Positions 34,017 to 45,548 are shown, counted from the stretch's first letter. The stretch: DNA of 64,000 nt from Melampsora larici-populina 98AG31 (GCF_000204055.1 NW_006768811.1:374195-438194); one strand, 5' to 3'. Notes: generated by a model from the letters alone, not told the origin. A program made the numbers and translations.

Positions 34017-34708
34017 TTTTTTTTTTTTTTTTTTTTTTTTTAGTGCTACTTGGCATTTATTGCATACAACACTTTCTAAACAAGTTAATTAAGGGAAGGA
34101 CTATTTTATACTGGAGAGTCGGCCATCTAGTCGGAGCAAGAGATTTCGTTGACATTTTGACCGTTCAGTTAGATAACTTTTTTTTTTTTTAAATTCTTTC
34201 TTAAAGTTAGAATTATTTTTATATGTTTCCATCCCTTAGGATTTAGGATCGTTTGTCAAAGTTTTTTTTTTTTTTTTGAACAATTATATTTGTTCAGTCT
34301 GAAGTTTGAAATCACCTTTAGGCATTTAGCCCACCCGAAGGAAGCGGTGACCCTCCATAAACACCTTTGTGCAAGCACACCCTTTCGGAATTCAGTGTAA
34401 GTATGGAGTCATTTAGACTCGAGCTTCTTGTGGTTTCGCAACAGCGCTGGGCAGGCATTTGATCCCCCTCCCTAACCCCCTATCCTAGAATCAACCGGAG
34501 TCACGGGGGAGAAAGAGAGTTGCAAGAGCGTGGGGTAACAGTGATGAACCGTACCGAGTTATTGGATGGACCAGTCAAGTTGTTGTCTGAGCTAAGAAAA
34601 GTTTTGAAACTGTCTCGGAGGGAGTCCCTAGCCGAACCCTTTAATTGGGATTGAACAGATCATTGGTGTAAGTGGGGAAAAAGAATCAAAACCTTTAGGT
34701 ACGTAATG

Positions 34709-37700
34709 TCAACTTCGTCTCTTGCTCCGCGGCTGATCTCCTTGGTTTAGGTCCTGTAAATAGGATTTAAAATGAGTGAATCTTTGAGTATCTAAGATGA
34801 AATTGCCTAAGAAAGGGAAAACTTTGGGTGAATCAAGCAATTTTGTGACATTATTCCAGTTAGTGTTAATGCCTTCTTTTTTGAGTTTGTTTCTAAATTT
34901 CTTTCGAGCTTTTGAATATCGCCTACAATACAGAAGGAAATGATGAGTATTTTCTTTTATCTTACAGGTTTCACATAGTGGAGATGTTGATAGGTTGCGT
35001 TTGAAAAGATGGTCATTGAGGGGGCTGAAATTTGCTCTGAGTTGGAATATCGCTGCAGTATGGCCCTTTTCTAGCTTTTCTAAGGCCTCAGAGATCAGTT
35101 TAGGTTTTGTTTTGAAGGGTTTTTTACCTGGGGTAAGTATGAGTTGGTTTATGTTGTATTTGTCTTTTGTGCGTCGTTTCAAACTGCCCCAGCTTGATGG
35201 GAGTAGCATTGCCTCGTGTTGATTTTTGGCTGTTGTACCTGCTAGTTCATCAGCTAGTTCATTTAATTCTATACCTTTATGACCAGGGGTCCAATAGAAG
35301 CATATTTCAGTTGTCTCTGAGATTCTCATTAGTTGTGATCTAATTTTGATAATAAGATGTTGTCCTGTGGTTGGTCGGGGTATGTCTTGGATTAGATTAA
35401 GTGCCCCTTGGTTATCACTGAAGATGGCTAATCTGTTTTGTGGGATACGCTGTTTGGAAATGAGATCATTAGCTAGTTCAGTCGCTAGGAGTATGCCTAG
35501 GAGTTCCATCTCGTGGTTGGAGAAGTTATCAGCATATGTCACTGCTTGTGCTCGGCTAAAGGTGCTTGAGACTGCAGCTGCACCACCACCCGTTTGTTTG
35601 ACCGATCCATCTGTGAAGATTATGATCGCGTTTCAGTTTTCCTCTGATTTGATTTGGTCGGGTAATAATTTTAGCGTTTCTTCTTTTGAAAGATCTAAGT
35701 TGATTGCTTCTCCAAAACTTCTTGCCCAAGGAGCTATTGGGAATGGGAAGATGGTCTTGATTTCCTCTTTAGCAATTTGTTTTAGGCTCTGTAGATCGAT
35801 TAGGTCTTGTATCGGGCCCGGGTGTTTTTGCTGGTTTGACCTTAGTTCGGATTTGATGAATTTTCTTGTTGGGTGAGAGTCCTGAGCAGTGAGACGTTTG
35901 AGGACAAATTGATGGTGTTTGTTTGTTGCGATTCTGCTGAATGAGTTCATGTATATGTTGTGTTGAACTAATTCATTTGAAGTACCTTTTAAGGCTCCTA
36001 GAGCGATCCTGTTAGCTTCGTTTTGAATGATGTTTAGGACCTTGTTTGCTTTCTTGTATGTTTTATTTGTAAACCATGCAATACTACCATATAGAATTCT
36101 CGGTATCAGGACTGATTTGATTAGTTTTTTGATTTCCTTCATAGATAGTCCTGAGTAACAATTGTTTATTCTTTTAAATTGTTGAAGGGTAAAGTCGCCG
36201 GTCTTCTTAACATGTTGGATATGGCTATTAAAGCTGAGTTTAGGATCTAGCCATAAACCTAACCATTTCACTTCTTTCTTAGGTTTAAGTAGGATGTCTC
36301 CGAAGAGAAGGTTAGGATTACTCGGATTCCTCTTTGTGGTAAAATGTAGAAGTTGGGCTTTCTTTTTATCAAAGATTGCCCCATGTCTTCTGGCCCACTC
36401 TAGTGACTTATTAGCGTGGCTATTGAGTTTGATTATGTTCGTTTCGAGGTCTTTTGATGCAACTACGTGGACAACATCATCAATAAAGCCGATGGAAATG
36501 TCTTGAGAGTTTGGTGAGGGTGAATTCATTCCTAATAGTTCTGAATTGTATATAACATAGAGAATGACTGATAGTGGAGATCCTTGGGGTAATCCATTAT
36601 CTATGCTGAAACTCTCAGAAAGGAAATCCTGGATTCACAGATTAGTTGTTCTCTCTGTTAGAAATCCTTGTATAAGTTGTAGTAGGTAGGTTGGGCAGTC
36701 TTTGGTACGAAGGATGTGCCAAAGTCTTTCTCGGTGAATCGAGGGATAGGCTGATTTGACGTCTAAGAATAGAGCGGAGACCACTTCTTTGTTACGCCAT
36801 TTTTCCTTTATCCAAGACATGAGGATTAACAGGGCATCGTCGGTGCTGTGTTGACGTCGGCCTCCCATATGGTTTGGTGATATGATGTTGAAGTTTTTGG
36901 CCCAAAAAGTTAGACAGGATGTTATGACTTTCTCCAATGTTTTTCCTAAGCAGCTAAGTAATGCTATGGGGCGGTAGGAATTAGGGGCAGAGTAATCGTC
37001 TTTGCCCGCTTTTCGTATAATAATTGTAATAGCTGTTCTCCAAGTTTCCGGGAAATGTGCTAACCTGAAGCACGCGTTAAACAATCTACAGATTTCTACT
37101 TCGGTTGCTGGTAAGGCAGGTTTTAAAAGTTCATTGGACAGTTTGTCCCCGCCGTTGGCTTTTTTGTTTGGTAGGTTTTCAATTATACGTCTGAGTTCTT
37201 TTGGCTCGAGGGTGGGGAAGTGGTGGTTGTATGGTTGTGGTATGGTTGTGTCTCGTGGGATATCCAAAAGGTCTGCGTCAATGTGGGCTACTGAGGTACC
37301 TTTGAATAAAAGCTCAGCTTGTTGGTGTTTATTCGAAGCCGTAGTTCCATCCGCGTTTCTGAGTGGGGCTACTTCACTAGATGAGGTTGGTTTTGCGTAT
37401 CTGAATGCTTTGAATGTGGTGTTACCTGAACATGTTGCAAGGAATTTCTTCCAATGCGTAGCTTTCGCTTTGAGTACTTGAGATCTGAAGTAGTTTTGCC
37501 AGTCATTGTAGCAAGTGTGAGCTTCGGGTGAGTTTGAGAGAATCATCCATCTCCTAGCGCGGTTCCGGGATTTAAGGATCGGGTTGAGGGTTTCGGCGTC
37601 CCACCAGGCCTTATGCTTGTTAGGTATCGTTTTAACTGTTTTACCTTGAGCATTTGCTGCATTTGTGATGATATTGGTCAGGACATTGACCCCCTGATTT

Positions 37701-38635
37701 ATATCGTTGGGAGAGGCATAATCTGGTGGGAGTTGGGGTAGTGCACCTGTTATTTTCTCATGGAAGGAGGAAATGTCTATGTCAGTTAGTTTCAATGCTA
37801 TGTGTGTTGGGGTAGGAGGGATGAGTCCGAGATCAAGAACGGTAGCTACGGGTAGATGGTCCAAGCCTAGGCCTTCTTTCAGAACTTCACAGCTGATGAG
37901 TCTATTTTTGAGGTTCCAACTTGACCAGACTAAGTCAATGGCGGTAGGTTTTGTCCCGGTGGAGTATCTTGTCGGGATCCCTTTTGGGGAAGACAAATTG
38001 AAGCCTGCGTTGCCGCATATGTGTACAAGTTTTTTGGCCATTTTGTCCGTTCTTTGATAATCCGGGGGGTTCCAGATTTGATGGTGTAGATTTGAGTCTG
38101 TCGTGATGATAGTGGGTGTTCTTCTGTTGTGATTTTTGTGCAGCCAGTATTCGAGTGTTGTGATGCCTCTGAGTGATCCTGGTGGGTTGTACCAGGAGAT
38201 TAATCGTAGTTTTGTCTGAGAGTTCTCTGGGTCTTTAAGTTCTATACTGAGGATGATGTCGGATTTGCTTGGGAGAATCGATATTTGAGATGTGGGAATT
38301 AGTTTAGAGATGTATATGCATACATGGGGTCTTTCTTCCCATGATTGAGGGGTATAGTCGTAGGCTGTGATACAGTGCCATGCGTTGTGGGTAGGGAAAG
38401 ATAGGTTTAGTGGGTTGAACCACGGTTCTTGAAGGGCTAGGATTGAGTATTGAGTTTGAGTTAGGGCTTCGTGCGTGATTGCTTGAGATTTGTGACAGTT
38501 GAAATGGAAAATTGAGATTTTATCGAGCATTAGGGGGATGTCAGGGTATATTTCGTTGATTGTTGAATCGTCAGTGTAGGTTGGAGGTTGGGGAGGAGTA
38601 TTGTTTGTTGCTTCTTGATGGGACCTAAGACTCAT
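34709..38635 (-). pseudogene. LINE-1 ORF2: endonuclease, reverse transcriptase and RNase H, two stops
   Basis: One frame runs 38635 to 34709 (about 1308 codons) and is broken only by TGA at 36632-36634 and TGA at 35630-35632. Domains in order: apurinic-type endonuclease (FHFNCHKSQAI, LALQEPWFNP, TTDSNLHHQIWNP, AIDLVW, GLDHLPV), reverse transcriptase (ETWRTAITIIIRKAGK, YRPIALLSCLGK, LFLDVKSAYPSIHRE, NGLPQGSPLS, GFIDDVVHVV), RNase H (FTDGSV, HEMELLGILLATE, FSDNQGALN, WTPGHKGIELNELAD) and a C-terminal Cys/His cluster (CETCKIKENTHHFLLYC). It overlaps ORF1 by 11 nt (ATGAGTCTTAG). The stops lie just before the RT catalytic motif and at the start of RNase H. Confidence 0.9.
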
Positions 38636-39833
38636 CTTTGATTATCTGTGGGTGGGGAATTTGAAATTGAGTTTTACGTAAAGGGCAGGTAAGGCTTTTA
38701 GGTGAGTGTGCATATTTGGGGAGGAATCTGTCAATTTTTTCATTTGTTTTTTGTGAGTCAAAGTTGACACATCGGGCACAGTTTTGGGCCACATCATTGT
38801 TGGCGCACTCTTTTGTGTTATGAGCATCTCCACATTTGGTGCAGTGAGCGATGAATTTGCATTGTGATTGTACATGATTCAAGTCTAGACAATTAAAACA
38901 CATTGTAGGACCTTGAATGTAAGTCTTACTCTTGATACGGTTGAAATCAATGAATAGGCCTCCTTTTTCTAGTTTTTGAGATAGTTGTCGGTCTAGCATG
39001 TTGATAACGATTGAGCCATGAGTTTTCTTGGTGTCTTCTGGATTTTTAATCCATCTCGCCGAATGTATCGCGTCGTGGGGTATGTTGTTTTGTTCACATA
39101 ATCTAGTTACGAAGCTTGGGTCTTCAACTTTGATATCTGCCGGTACATAATTGAACAAGACTGGGTAGCGAGTTTGAGTAGTTTCAAAATCCTTATGGGC
39201 GAGCTTTGTCCATTTGTGTTTATTCTCGAGGAGCCAGGTTTTTATAAGTCTATTTTCCATGTACATTAAGACATCTCCTGATTTAAGTAGTGTTGCACTC
39301 AGAATTTTAACCGGGTTTTGATTAATTTCAGCGTCTATTGATGCTAAGGCCGTGTTGATACGTTTGACTATTTCGGTGTTTGTCATTCCTTTAAAAGGCT
39401 CCGAATTTGGGTTTTTGTGCATGATTAAAGTTGCTACTTTGAATTGATTGATTTCGGCGTTTTTTGGTGGTTGTTTAGGTACGTTCACATTGGTCGGGCG
39501 TTGGATGATCTTCGGGTTTGGTTTGGACCAGGCTTGGAGTTTGGCTGCAATCGGTTGTTCGTTCGTACGTGAGACTACCTGAGCTTCTTTGTTTCTTTCT
39601 GCTTCGAGTCGGTCGATCTTTTCATTGAGCTGTTTGATTGTGTCCATAAGAATTGACATCATTTGGATCACCGTTTGGAGTAGGTTATCATTTGAGTTCG
39701 AGTTATTTGTGGCTAGAGAGGTTAATATGCCTTGCATGGCGTCCGGGTTCGTTAGTTCTTTGTTCGGCTTCGGATTTTTGGGAGGGGGGGGTGAACTATC
39801 TTCGTCGATGCCCTGGGGGCGTTTCGACGGCAT
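38625..39833 (-). CDS. LINE-1 ORF1: Gag-like RNA-binding protein
   Basis: 402 residues starting MPSKRPQG at 39833. The frame stays open to 39947, but the target duplication places the element end at 39928, so the upstream ATG belongs to flanking DNA. A Pro/Lys-rich start is followed by a short coiled coil (QMMSILMDTIKQLNEKIDRL), a central globular part, and C-terminal zinc knuckles (CFNCLDLNHVQSQC and CTKCGDAHNTKEC) that bind element RNA. The stop overlaps the ORF2 start. Confidence 0.88.
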   Translation of the reverse strand: MPSKRPQGIDEDSSPPPPKNPKPNKELTNPDAMQGILTSLATNNSNSNDNLLQTVIQMMSILMDTIKQLNEKIDRLEAERNKEAQVVSRTNEQPIAAKLQAWSKPNPKIIQRPTNVNVPKQPPKNAEINQFKVATLIMHKNPNSEPFKGMTNTEIVKRINTALASIDAEINQNPVKILSATLLKSGDVLMYMENRLIKTWLLENKHKWTKLAHKDFETTQTRYPVLFNYVPADIKVEDPSFVTRLCEQNNIPHDAIHSARWIKNPEDTKKTHGSIVINMLDRQLSQKLEKGGLFIDFNRIKSKTYIQGPTMCFNCLDLNHVQSQCKFIAHCTKCGDAHNTKECANNDVAQNCARCVNFDSQKTNEKIDRFLPKYAHSPKSLTCPLRKTQFQIPHPQIIKDES

Positions 39834-39928
39834 GGTGATTTTGCTAGGAGAGGTTATAGGGCTTGGTAGAATGAAATTGATGATGATCTGTGGTGGGAGT
39901 TTGCTCCTCAGTCGCAGACGATTCCTCC

Positions 39929-39941
39929 TATTTTGTGTGTA
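39929..39941 (+). repeat. LINE-1 target-site duplication, 5' side
   Basis: TATTTTGTGTGTA, identical to 34004-34016. It fixes the 5' end of the element at 39928. Confidence 0.85.
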
Positions 39942-39998
39942 TTTCATTTTTTGTCAGGCCAGATTTGTCACATTCTTAGTGTCCGCTAGCCACCCCGT

Positions 39999-40120
39999 AG
40001 GGTGCGTGTTTTTATATTCAAGTAATTTTATTCCCTTGGCTTAGGCCTTGGGCTTCGCACCAAACACGTGTTGTTTGGTTTTGCGTACCAAACAAGGAGT
40101 GAGTTTAACGTTCCCATTTC
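39999..40120 (+). repeat. 122-bp direct repeat, copy 2
   Basis: Second copy of the repeat at 32835-32956. It ends abruptly at the boundary of the inverted duplication that starts around 40119, so the copy (or its parent element) seems to have inserted there. Confidence 0.8.
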
Positions 40121-40355
40121 CATCATATATCAGAAGTCACTTGTTTTAACTCATTCAAAACTCATCTTGCTTTGCAAAACACATGTCACATATTTCAGCT
40201 TTACATTGACCAAGAACCCAGGCTCAGCTTGCAAAGCGTTTTTAAACCTCTAGTCTTCTGATTTCATTTGTGCCTGCTATGTATTTTGATTGGTTGAATA
40301 ATCCGGAAGCAATTCAATCATGTTGAGACATGATGGGTCCATGAGTGTCAAGCCC
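40121..40355 (+). repeat. Segmental inverted duplication, left arm
   Basis: Inverted match to about 44633-44900, for example AAGTCACTTGTTTTAACTC, GCAAAACACATGTCA and TGATTGGTTGAATAATCCGG. Several indels separate the arms, so the duplication is not recent. The arms flank the small conserved gene and the MARCH gene. Confidence 0.8.
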
Positions 40356-40663
40356 TGCATGGCTCACCGGTTGAATCTTATGACACTTGTACTAGAGCTA
40401 CATTGTGTCTGGAAGACCATTGACCATTGAGCGAATTCGCTTGTAAAATATATGGGTCTAGGACCCGAACATCCGGTGAGGTAGACTGATGCGGTTATGG
40501 CTGTATCATTTCTAGAGAAACTCTGACATATGAGCTCGAAAGTCACAATCCCCAAAGAAACGAAACAAACATGAAAAATCCTTATGATCCGATCAGAATG
40601 AAAATTGGGATACACAGGCACAGATGATTGTCAGAGCTCCGGAAAGCCTTCAAACAATGATGA

Positions 40664-41116
40664 TCAAAGTTCCAGATGAGCCGAAGTTGATTGTTGTTCA
40701 ATTTGGTTTACATCATTCGATTCTTTCTCCCTAAGTCGAGTAAGTCGTTGAGCATTTCTTTGAATGACTAATCTTGAAGTCCGAGTTTTTTCTATATCAG
40801 ATAATTGATCCCAATTACTGATTCTAGAAATACTCTATGTCCATCAAAACACAAGAAAAAAGTTTCAAACATTAGTTAACTTTATAATAATCAATTCTTT
40901 CAATGCAAAAAAACAAATCATAAAATTTACCCCATCCGTGTTAATGACCATTGGACCCAGATGATCAAATGCAACTGCTGATTGTCCTACACCCAAAGAA
41001 TGAGTTTTTTCTTTTTCTAAACTTTCTGCAGGTACATCCATCAATAATAAAGGTTCTTGCTTCTCAGACTCGGTTTGTGGTTGAGGCTCATTGGATCCAA
41101 GACCGTTTGATGACAT
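40664..41116 (-). CDS. Small conserved fungal protein, function unknown
   Basis: Exons 41116-40931 and 40834-40664 (96-bp GT..AG intron, phase 0) give 118 residues. The N-terminal half is Glu/Gln/Pro-rich; the second half carries LGPMVINTDGSISRISNWDQLSDIEKTR followed by VIQRNAQRLTRLREKE, a pattern (PMV-N-DG-x-SRI-NW, then a basic helix) that I know from short uncharacterised proteins found widely in fungi. The pattern spans the splice site, which supports the intron. No signal peptide or membrane segment is seen. It is divergent from the MARCH gene, whose start is about 500 bp away, so they may share a promoter region. Confidence 0.75.
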
Positions 41117-41621
41117 AACTGGAATGATAAACCTCTATTGAACCAATCCCATCAAGATAATTCATAACAAGGAATTGACATCAGCATTAAATCTTGATCA
41201 AACGTTTTCCATTTTTTTTACTTTTTATAAATTCTCGGGTAAAGGAGACGGACTTGAAGGAAGATGTGTTGGTTGAGAAATGTATTTTGCGAGATTGATT
41301 TTCGATGATTTAAGATTCCATAGGCTTGTGAGTTGAAAGTGAAGAACAGAAACCACATGGAGGAGATAGCTAGGATTGAGTAAGAAGCTTTGAGTTTCAT
41401 CTAGAAATTTCTTGAATTATCATACTCTGACAAATTGCTTCATGAGAGTCACTTGAGAAGTTCGATGGGAGTCAGATCAAGTCTCGGGGTATTGGTATCA
41501 TGGCCGGACTCTGATCGGGACTAATCGGATCTATGTACTCGGATCCATGAGAGGGTTGATTGAGAGAGAAGTGGTGAATTGAATTGAAGCTGAGAAGAAA
41601 TCAAGACTTCAATCATCAAGA

Positions 41622-43481
41622 ATGTCAAATTCGATTCCAAGTTCAATTTCAAAACCATCAACTTCTAATACTAATCCTCAAGAACCAACTACCGATTCTC
41701 ATTCTCATTCTCATTCCTCATTCTATGATAACTTTCCAAATCATGTGGAATCTTACTCTGATGAACTTCCACCCGATTCACATCCTATCAATCATGAAGA
41801 AAACCATCATCACATCCCTGGATCATATCTAAGAGACAATTATGTTAACGAACCTCATCCTCGATTGATGATGAGAGGAACTACCGGACGTCATTCTCAT
41901 CCTTCGTCACTTCCAAATCAATCTCGTTCACGTCCTAGACCATCAGAACCTATCTCGAGACCCAAAGTTGATCTCGATGAGCCAAGAAAGTGTTGGATTT
42001 GTTACGATGATGAAGAACCTGAGAGCCTGGAATCCGATCTAGGTTACCCTGTTCTCACCACTTCTGCCTCACTTCAACTTCAGAAAAAGAGAAAGTGGGT
42101 AAAGCCTTGTAGATGTTCATTGGTAGCTCACGAAAGTGTTAGTGCAACTCCTTTTCTTTATCTCTTGTTCAACTAGTCAAGATTGTTAATAGACCATTGG
42201 TTTTTGTTGTGACAGTGTTTGCTTACATGGGTAACTACTTATCAGCTTACTCACTCTCCTACAACTTCAGTGGCATCGCGTCTATCAACTCCTGTCACTT
42301 GTCCACAATGCGCAGCTACTTATCATCTAGCGCAACCTTCTTCACACCTTCTGACGATCATCGATTCGTTCAAAAGACCATACGATAAAGTTGTCAGTTG
42401 GTCTGCTTTAGGCTGCGTCTTACTCGGCTTTAGTATCACAACCTCTTCTTATGGGCTTTGGGCATCTCGATGTTTTCTCGGTCAAGCTAGATGGAATAAT
42501 TGGATCGTCAACTCTTCTGGTCACTTTAGTTTTTCCAAACTCTTTCAATTAAGTTTAGTAGGACCGATCTTATTATTAAGTCGAACCACTCAGTTAGATT
42601 CTATCATTCCATTCTTACCGATCTCTTTAGTCTTATCAAACTTGGCACCTTCTGGATATGATTCACAAGATTCAACCTCAAATCAAGTTCAATTTGTGAA
42701 ATTAGATTCAGTCTTTCCTCCAGGTCCGGCTCTGACGCTTTGTTTGATACCTTGGGCTAGGATCGGTTGGAATTGGATTTGGTCTAGGATCACTTATGTT
42801 GTACTTGCACATGAGTATAAGTCTTTAGAGTTCATGGATCCTGCTAATGGGTTTCCTAGCGGATTAGGACTGGATGGTGGACCTCGACCAGCTTTGGTAC
42901 CTAATGCAGTAGGACGTCAGGCTGAAGAAGCAAACGGACCAGAAGATCAAAGATTCAATCCACTTGCTGCAGCTAATGATGGTGGTCGTGGTCAATTGGG
43001 TGCAGAAGTGGTTTTGGATTATACTACTTTACGAGGAGCGATCCGGATGGGCATGGAAGCTTTACTCTTACCTGGTGCAGCTTCTATGGCTGGAAACATG
43101 TTACTTTTGATTTCTAAACATTTACCATGGCTACGTACAGTACTAGGGATCCGTAGTATCTTACATCATTCGTATTTTAGTGCTCCATCAACCGGTTCAA
43201 TATGGTATAGATTAACGTCATCTATTGGGACTACTATTAGTAGGATCACAGGATTAAGATTCTGGAATCCATCTAATCATCAACTGGTTGGAATCTCAGA
43301 TTGGAGAACTAATGAAGGTATCTTGAATCAGTATAAGAATGGAATCATTGAAGATCCGATTTGGTGGAGAAATACATTGGGAGGTGCATTGATTGTGTTG
43401 GTGAAAGATGTGATGGGATTGATTGAAAAGGTTTTAAAGATTCGTAAGTTGAGTCAAAGAAGGATTTTGGATGTAGTTTAA
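41622..43481 (+). CDS. MARCH-type (RING-CH) membrane E3 ubiquitin ligase
   Basis: Exons 41622-42137 and 42216-43481 (78-bp intron with GTTAGT donor) give 593 residues. The RING-CH domain has all eight ligands: Cys124, Cys127 (CWIC), Cys163, Cys165 (CRC), His170, Cys173 (HES/C across the splice site), Cys201 and Cys204 (CPQC). The long insert between the first two pairs is Ser/Leu-rich. Downstream are several hydrophobic segments (for example SALGCVLLGFSITTSSYGLW, LFQLSLVGPILLL, LDSIIPFLPISLVLSNL, ALTLCLIPWARIGW), giving a multi-pass membrane E3 resembling MARCH5-type ligases of the mitochondrial or ER membrane. The 120-residue N-terminus is His/Ser-rich and probably disordered. Substrates are unknown. 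Confidence 0.9.
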
Positions 43482-43679
43482 ATGGGTTTTTGATTAGAAG
43501 GAACATCATTGCGAGAAGAAGAAGATTGGTGTATCATTTTTGGGGGGAGGGTTTGTATACGTTTACTTTTTTTTTGTTACTTGGATCTTGGGTTGTGCAT
43601 CTCTACTCATTTTTAAATATCTTTTACAAAGAATTTAGTTAGTATTGTTTTAGACTTTGAAACCTAACTTGATGGTCAT

Positions 43680-44060
43680 TTTTAACCAAGAATGGTTTGG
43701 TTTGGGTTTCAAGCCATATGAGAGATTAGAGAGAAGTGAGGATGCCTTTGTTGGTTGGATTAGGATCTTGGTCAAATACTATGAAGGATCTTGTTTTGAG
43801 AAAAGAGCATGATTTGAAAGAGGGCCGAGAGTTTGGTGTATTTCTGGCAAGTATTTTGGGCTGTTGAGATGTTGAGAGGTGTGCATGACATTCGTGTATT
43901 TTCGGAATCTGATTTGCTATCGTTCGAGTGGATCCATGAATTGAAAGCAAGTTGTGTTTTGTATGCGACTACGATTTCTTCTTCAAAAAGGAATTATGGG
44001 GCTGTTAAGCTGATTCGGAAATGTTCAGATCGAACCAAGAACTTCAAATCAAGTTGATCA
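43680..44060. repeat. Segmental duplication, segment 1 copy A
   Basis: Matches about 46587-46990 in direct orientation with roughly 10-15 percent differences and small indels (shared GATTAGAGAGAAGTGAGGAT, AAAGAGGG, GAATTGAAAGCAAGTTGTGT). No coding function is recognised in either copy. Confidence 0.75.
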
Positions 44061-44259
44061 GGATCCTACATACACGGTAGATGAACTCGCATCTTGGCGC
44101 ACCAGTGTTTTTCTCAAAATATGGCGCATGAGATCATTTGTTATATCACATCACTTCTACTGATGATATGAGCCATAGAAAATAATTAACAAAGATGATT
44201 TGGTTCACTTAAAAAGTTAAGTAAGATTCATTCATCCATCTAACTATGACACCCAATCC

Positions 44260-44636
44260 ATCTTATTTCAACTTTGGTTCAGGAAACCAAGCTTGTCATA
44301 TTGCAAAAAGAGATAAGTTCAGAACTGCAAGCTAGCTCGTTTCAACAGTACAAAAAACGACAACAACAAAAAGAATACAAAAAGTACAACTAGAAAGAAG
44401 CAAGAATCAAGAAGACGAAGGAAAGGTTATCCTGAATGCATTTCACTTTCTGTCATTTCAACATCCACACCAACTTGAGCAAACTGATTTCCATTTGGAA
44501 CATCATACAACATTTTAGCCAAATCAGAATCTTGAATCGGTTCAGAAGAATGAGTTTGATCGATTTCCATCAAAGGTAAATGACCAGAAGAACCAATACC
44601 AGATAAATCATTTATGAACAATGCAGACCTTGACAC
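44260..44636 (-). pseudogene. Truncated 3' copy of the 187-aa gene at 47244
   Basis: The open frame ends like the gene at 47244-47976 (DLSGIGSSGHLPLMEIDQTH, EMTESEMHSG) with one or two residue changes, and the matching 3' flank extends left to about 44260. The copy stops at 44636, exactly where the right arm of the inverted duplication begins, so the 5' two-thirds of the gene is absent. Confidence 0.8.
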
Positions 44637-44905
44637 TCATGGACCCATCATGTCTCAACATGATTGAATTGCTTCCGGATTATTCAACCAATCAAAATAC
44701 ATAGCAGGGACAAATGAAATCAAAAGACTGGAAGGTTAAAAAACCTTGAAGCCGAACCTGGGTTCTTGGTCAATGTAAAGCTAAAATACGTGACATGCGT
44801 TTTGCAAAGCAAAATGAGTTTTGTGGGTTTAAAGTCTGTAATGTATATAATACAAGCCAATGAGTTAAAACAAGTGACTTTTGATATTTGATGGTAATAC
44901 ATATA
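44633..44905 (-). repeat. Segmental inverted duplication, right arm
   Basis: Inverted partner of 40121-40355 (see there). It also carries an extra ~40-bp stretch around 44820-44865 absent from the left arm. Confidence 0.8.
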
Positions 44906-44936
44906 TCCAATCTTGATATCATAATATCAAGGACCA

Positions 44937-45548
44937 TCAAAACCTCGCTAGATCAAACAATCTTCTCAAGAGAGCCAGATTTCCAGCCAAAAAGATCCAA
45001 GTTAACTTTGTAGAGAAAGGTGCATTAGGAGCTGCATTATGACCCGAGACAGCTGTCCAAAAGGCTAAGCCATGAGTCTGAGTCTCAGTTCCTTGACTTC
45101 CTCCATGAGATCCTCCCTTCAAGTACCTTCCATGAGCCAATTTCATAATCTTATATTGTTCAGAATTCACATCGAGATGTTGAGGTTGGGTCGAAACGGG
45201 AGCAGGAGCAGGAGCTTGAGTAGGTGAGAGTTTTGATTTAGAAGGGTCTAGTGAATCTTTTGTACCTAAAAGTGATTTTTCGTTCTTGGGTGATAGAGGA
45301 GATTTTGCGTCTAAAAGTTTCGATGGTGGTAGTGATGCAAGTCTTTTGCCTTCTGCTATTCTCTCCTGCATCTCTGTGAATGAAGATGACCAATGTACTG
45401 GACTAGAAGATTCGCCTACAGTACTATGAAGAGCACCTTTTGAAAGTGCACTTGGTTCGGCTACCCTTAGTATTGCTGCCGAGATTTGAGATATCATTCC
45501 AAAGAGAAATCCGTAAAGTAAAGCTGATGACTTCATGTCCTTTTTCAT
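44937..45548 (-). CDS. Candidate secreted protein, effector-like
   Basis: 203 residues from ATG 45548. The frame is open to 45584, but a pyrimidine tract with CAG (about 45570) suggests a 5'-UTR intron ending before this ATG, and the residues after it make a good signal peptide: positive MKKDMK, hydrophobic core ALLYGFLFGMI and a small-residue cleavage region around SAA. The mature part is Ser/Pro/Lys-rich and low in complexity (a Pro-Ala run APAPAPV), with a single glycine patch. The last ~27 residues are hydrophobic with scattered basic residues (STKLTWIFLAG, LRRLFDLARF); the same tail is kept in frame in a fragment at 46438-46570. No Cys is present in the mature part. Function unknown. Confidence 0.6.
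   Translation of the reverse strand: MKKDMKSSALLYGFLFGMISQISAAILRVAEPSALSKGALHSTVGESSSPVHWSSSFTEMQERIAEGKRLASLPPSKLLDAKSPLSPKNEKSLLGTKDSLDPSKSKLSPTQAPAPAPVSTQPQHLDVNSEQYKIMKLAHGRYLKGGSHGGSQGTETQTHGLAFWTAVSGHNAAPNAPFSTKLTWIFLAGNLALLRRLFDLARF

Larger units (their letters stand above)
34017..39928 (-). mobile_element. LINE-1: near-complete Tad1/I-like non-LTR retrotransposon
   Basis: On the minus strand the element runs from a short 5' leader (39928) through ORF1 and ORF2 to a 3' UTR ending in a 25-nt poly(A) (T run 34017-34041 on plus). A 13-bp target duplication flanks it. Endonuclease, reverse transcriptase and RNase H are all present, in the order of Tad1/I-type elements. Two in-frame stops in ORF2 make it non-autonomous. 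Confidence 0.9.

Noticed and set aside
34182..34278. Poly-T runs as the 3' end of LINE-1
   Set aside because: The matching 13-bp target duplication sits beside the longer T run at 34017-34041, so these runs are internal to the 3' UTR.
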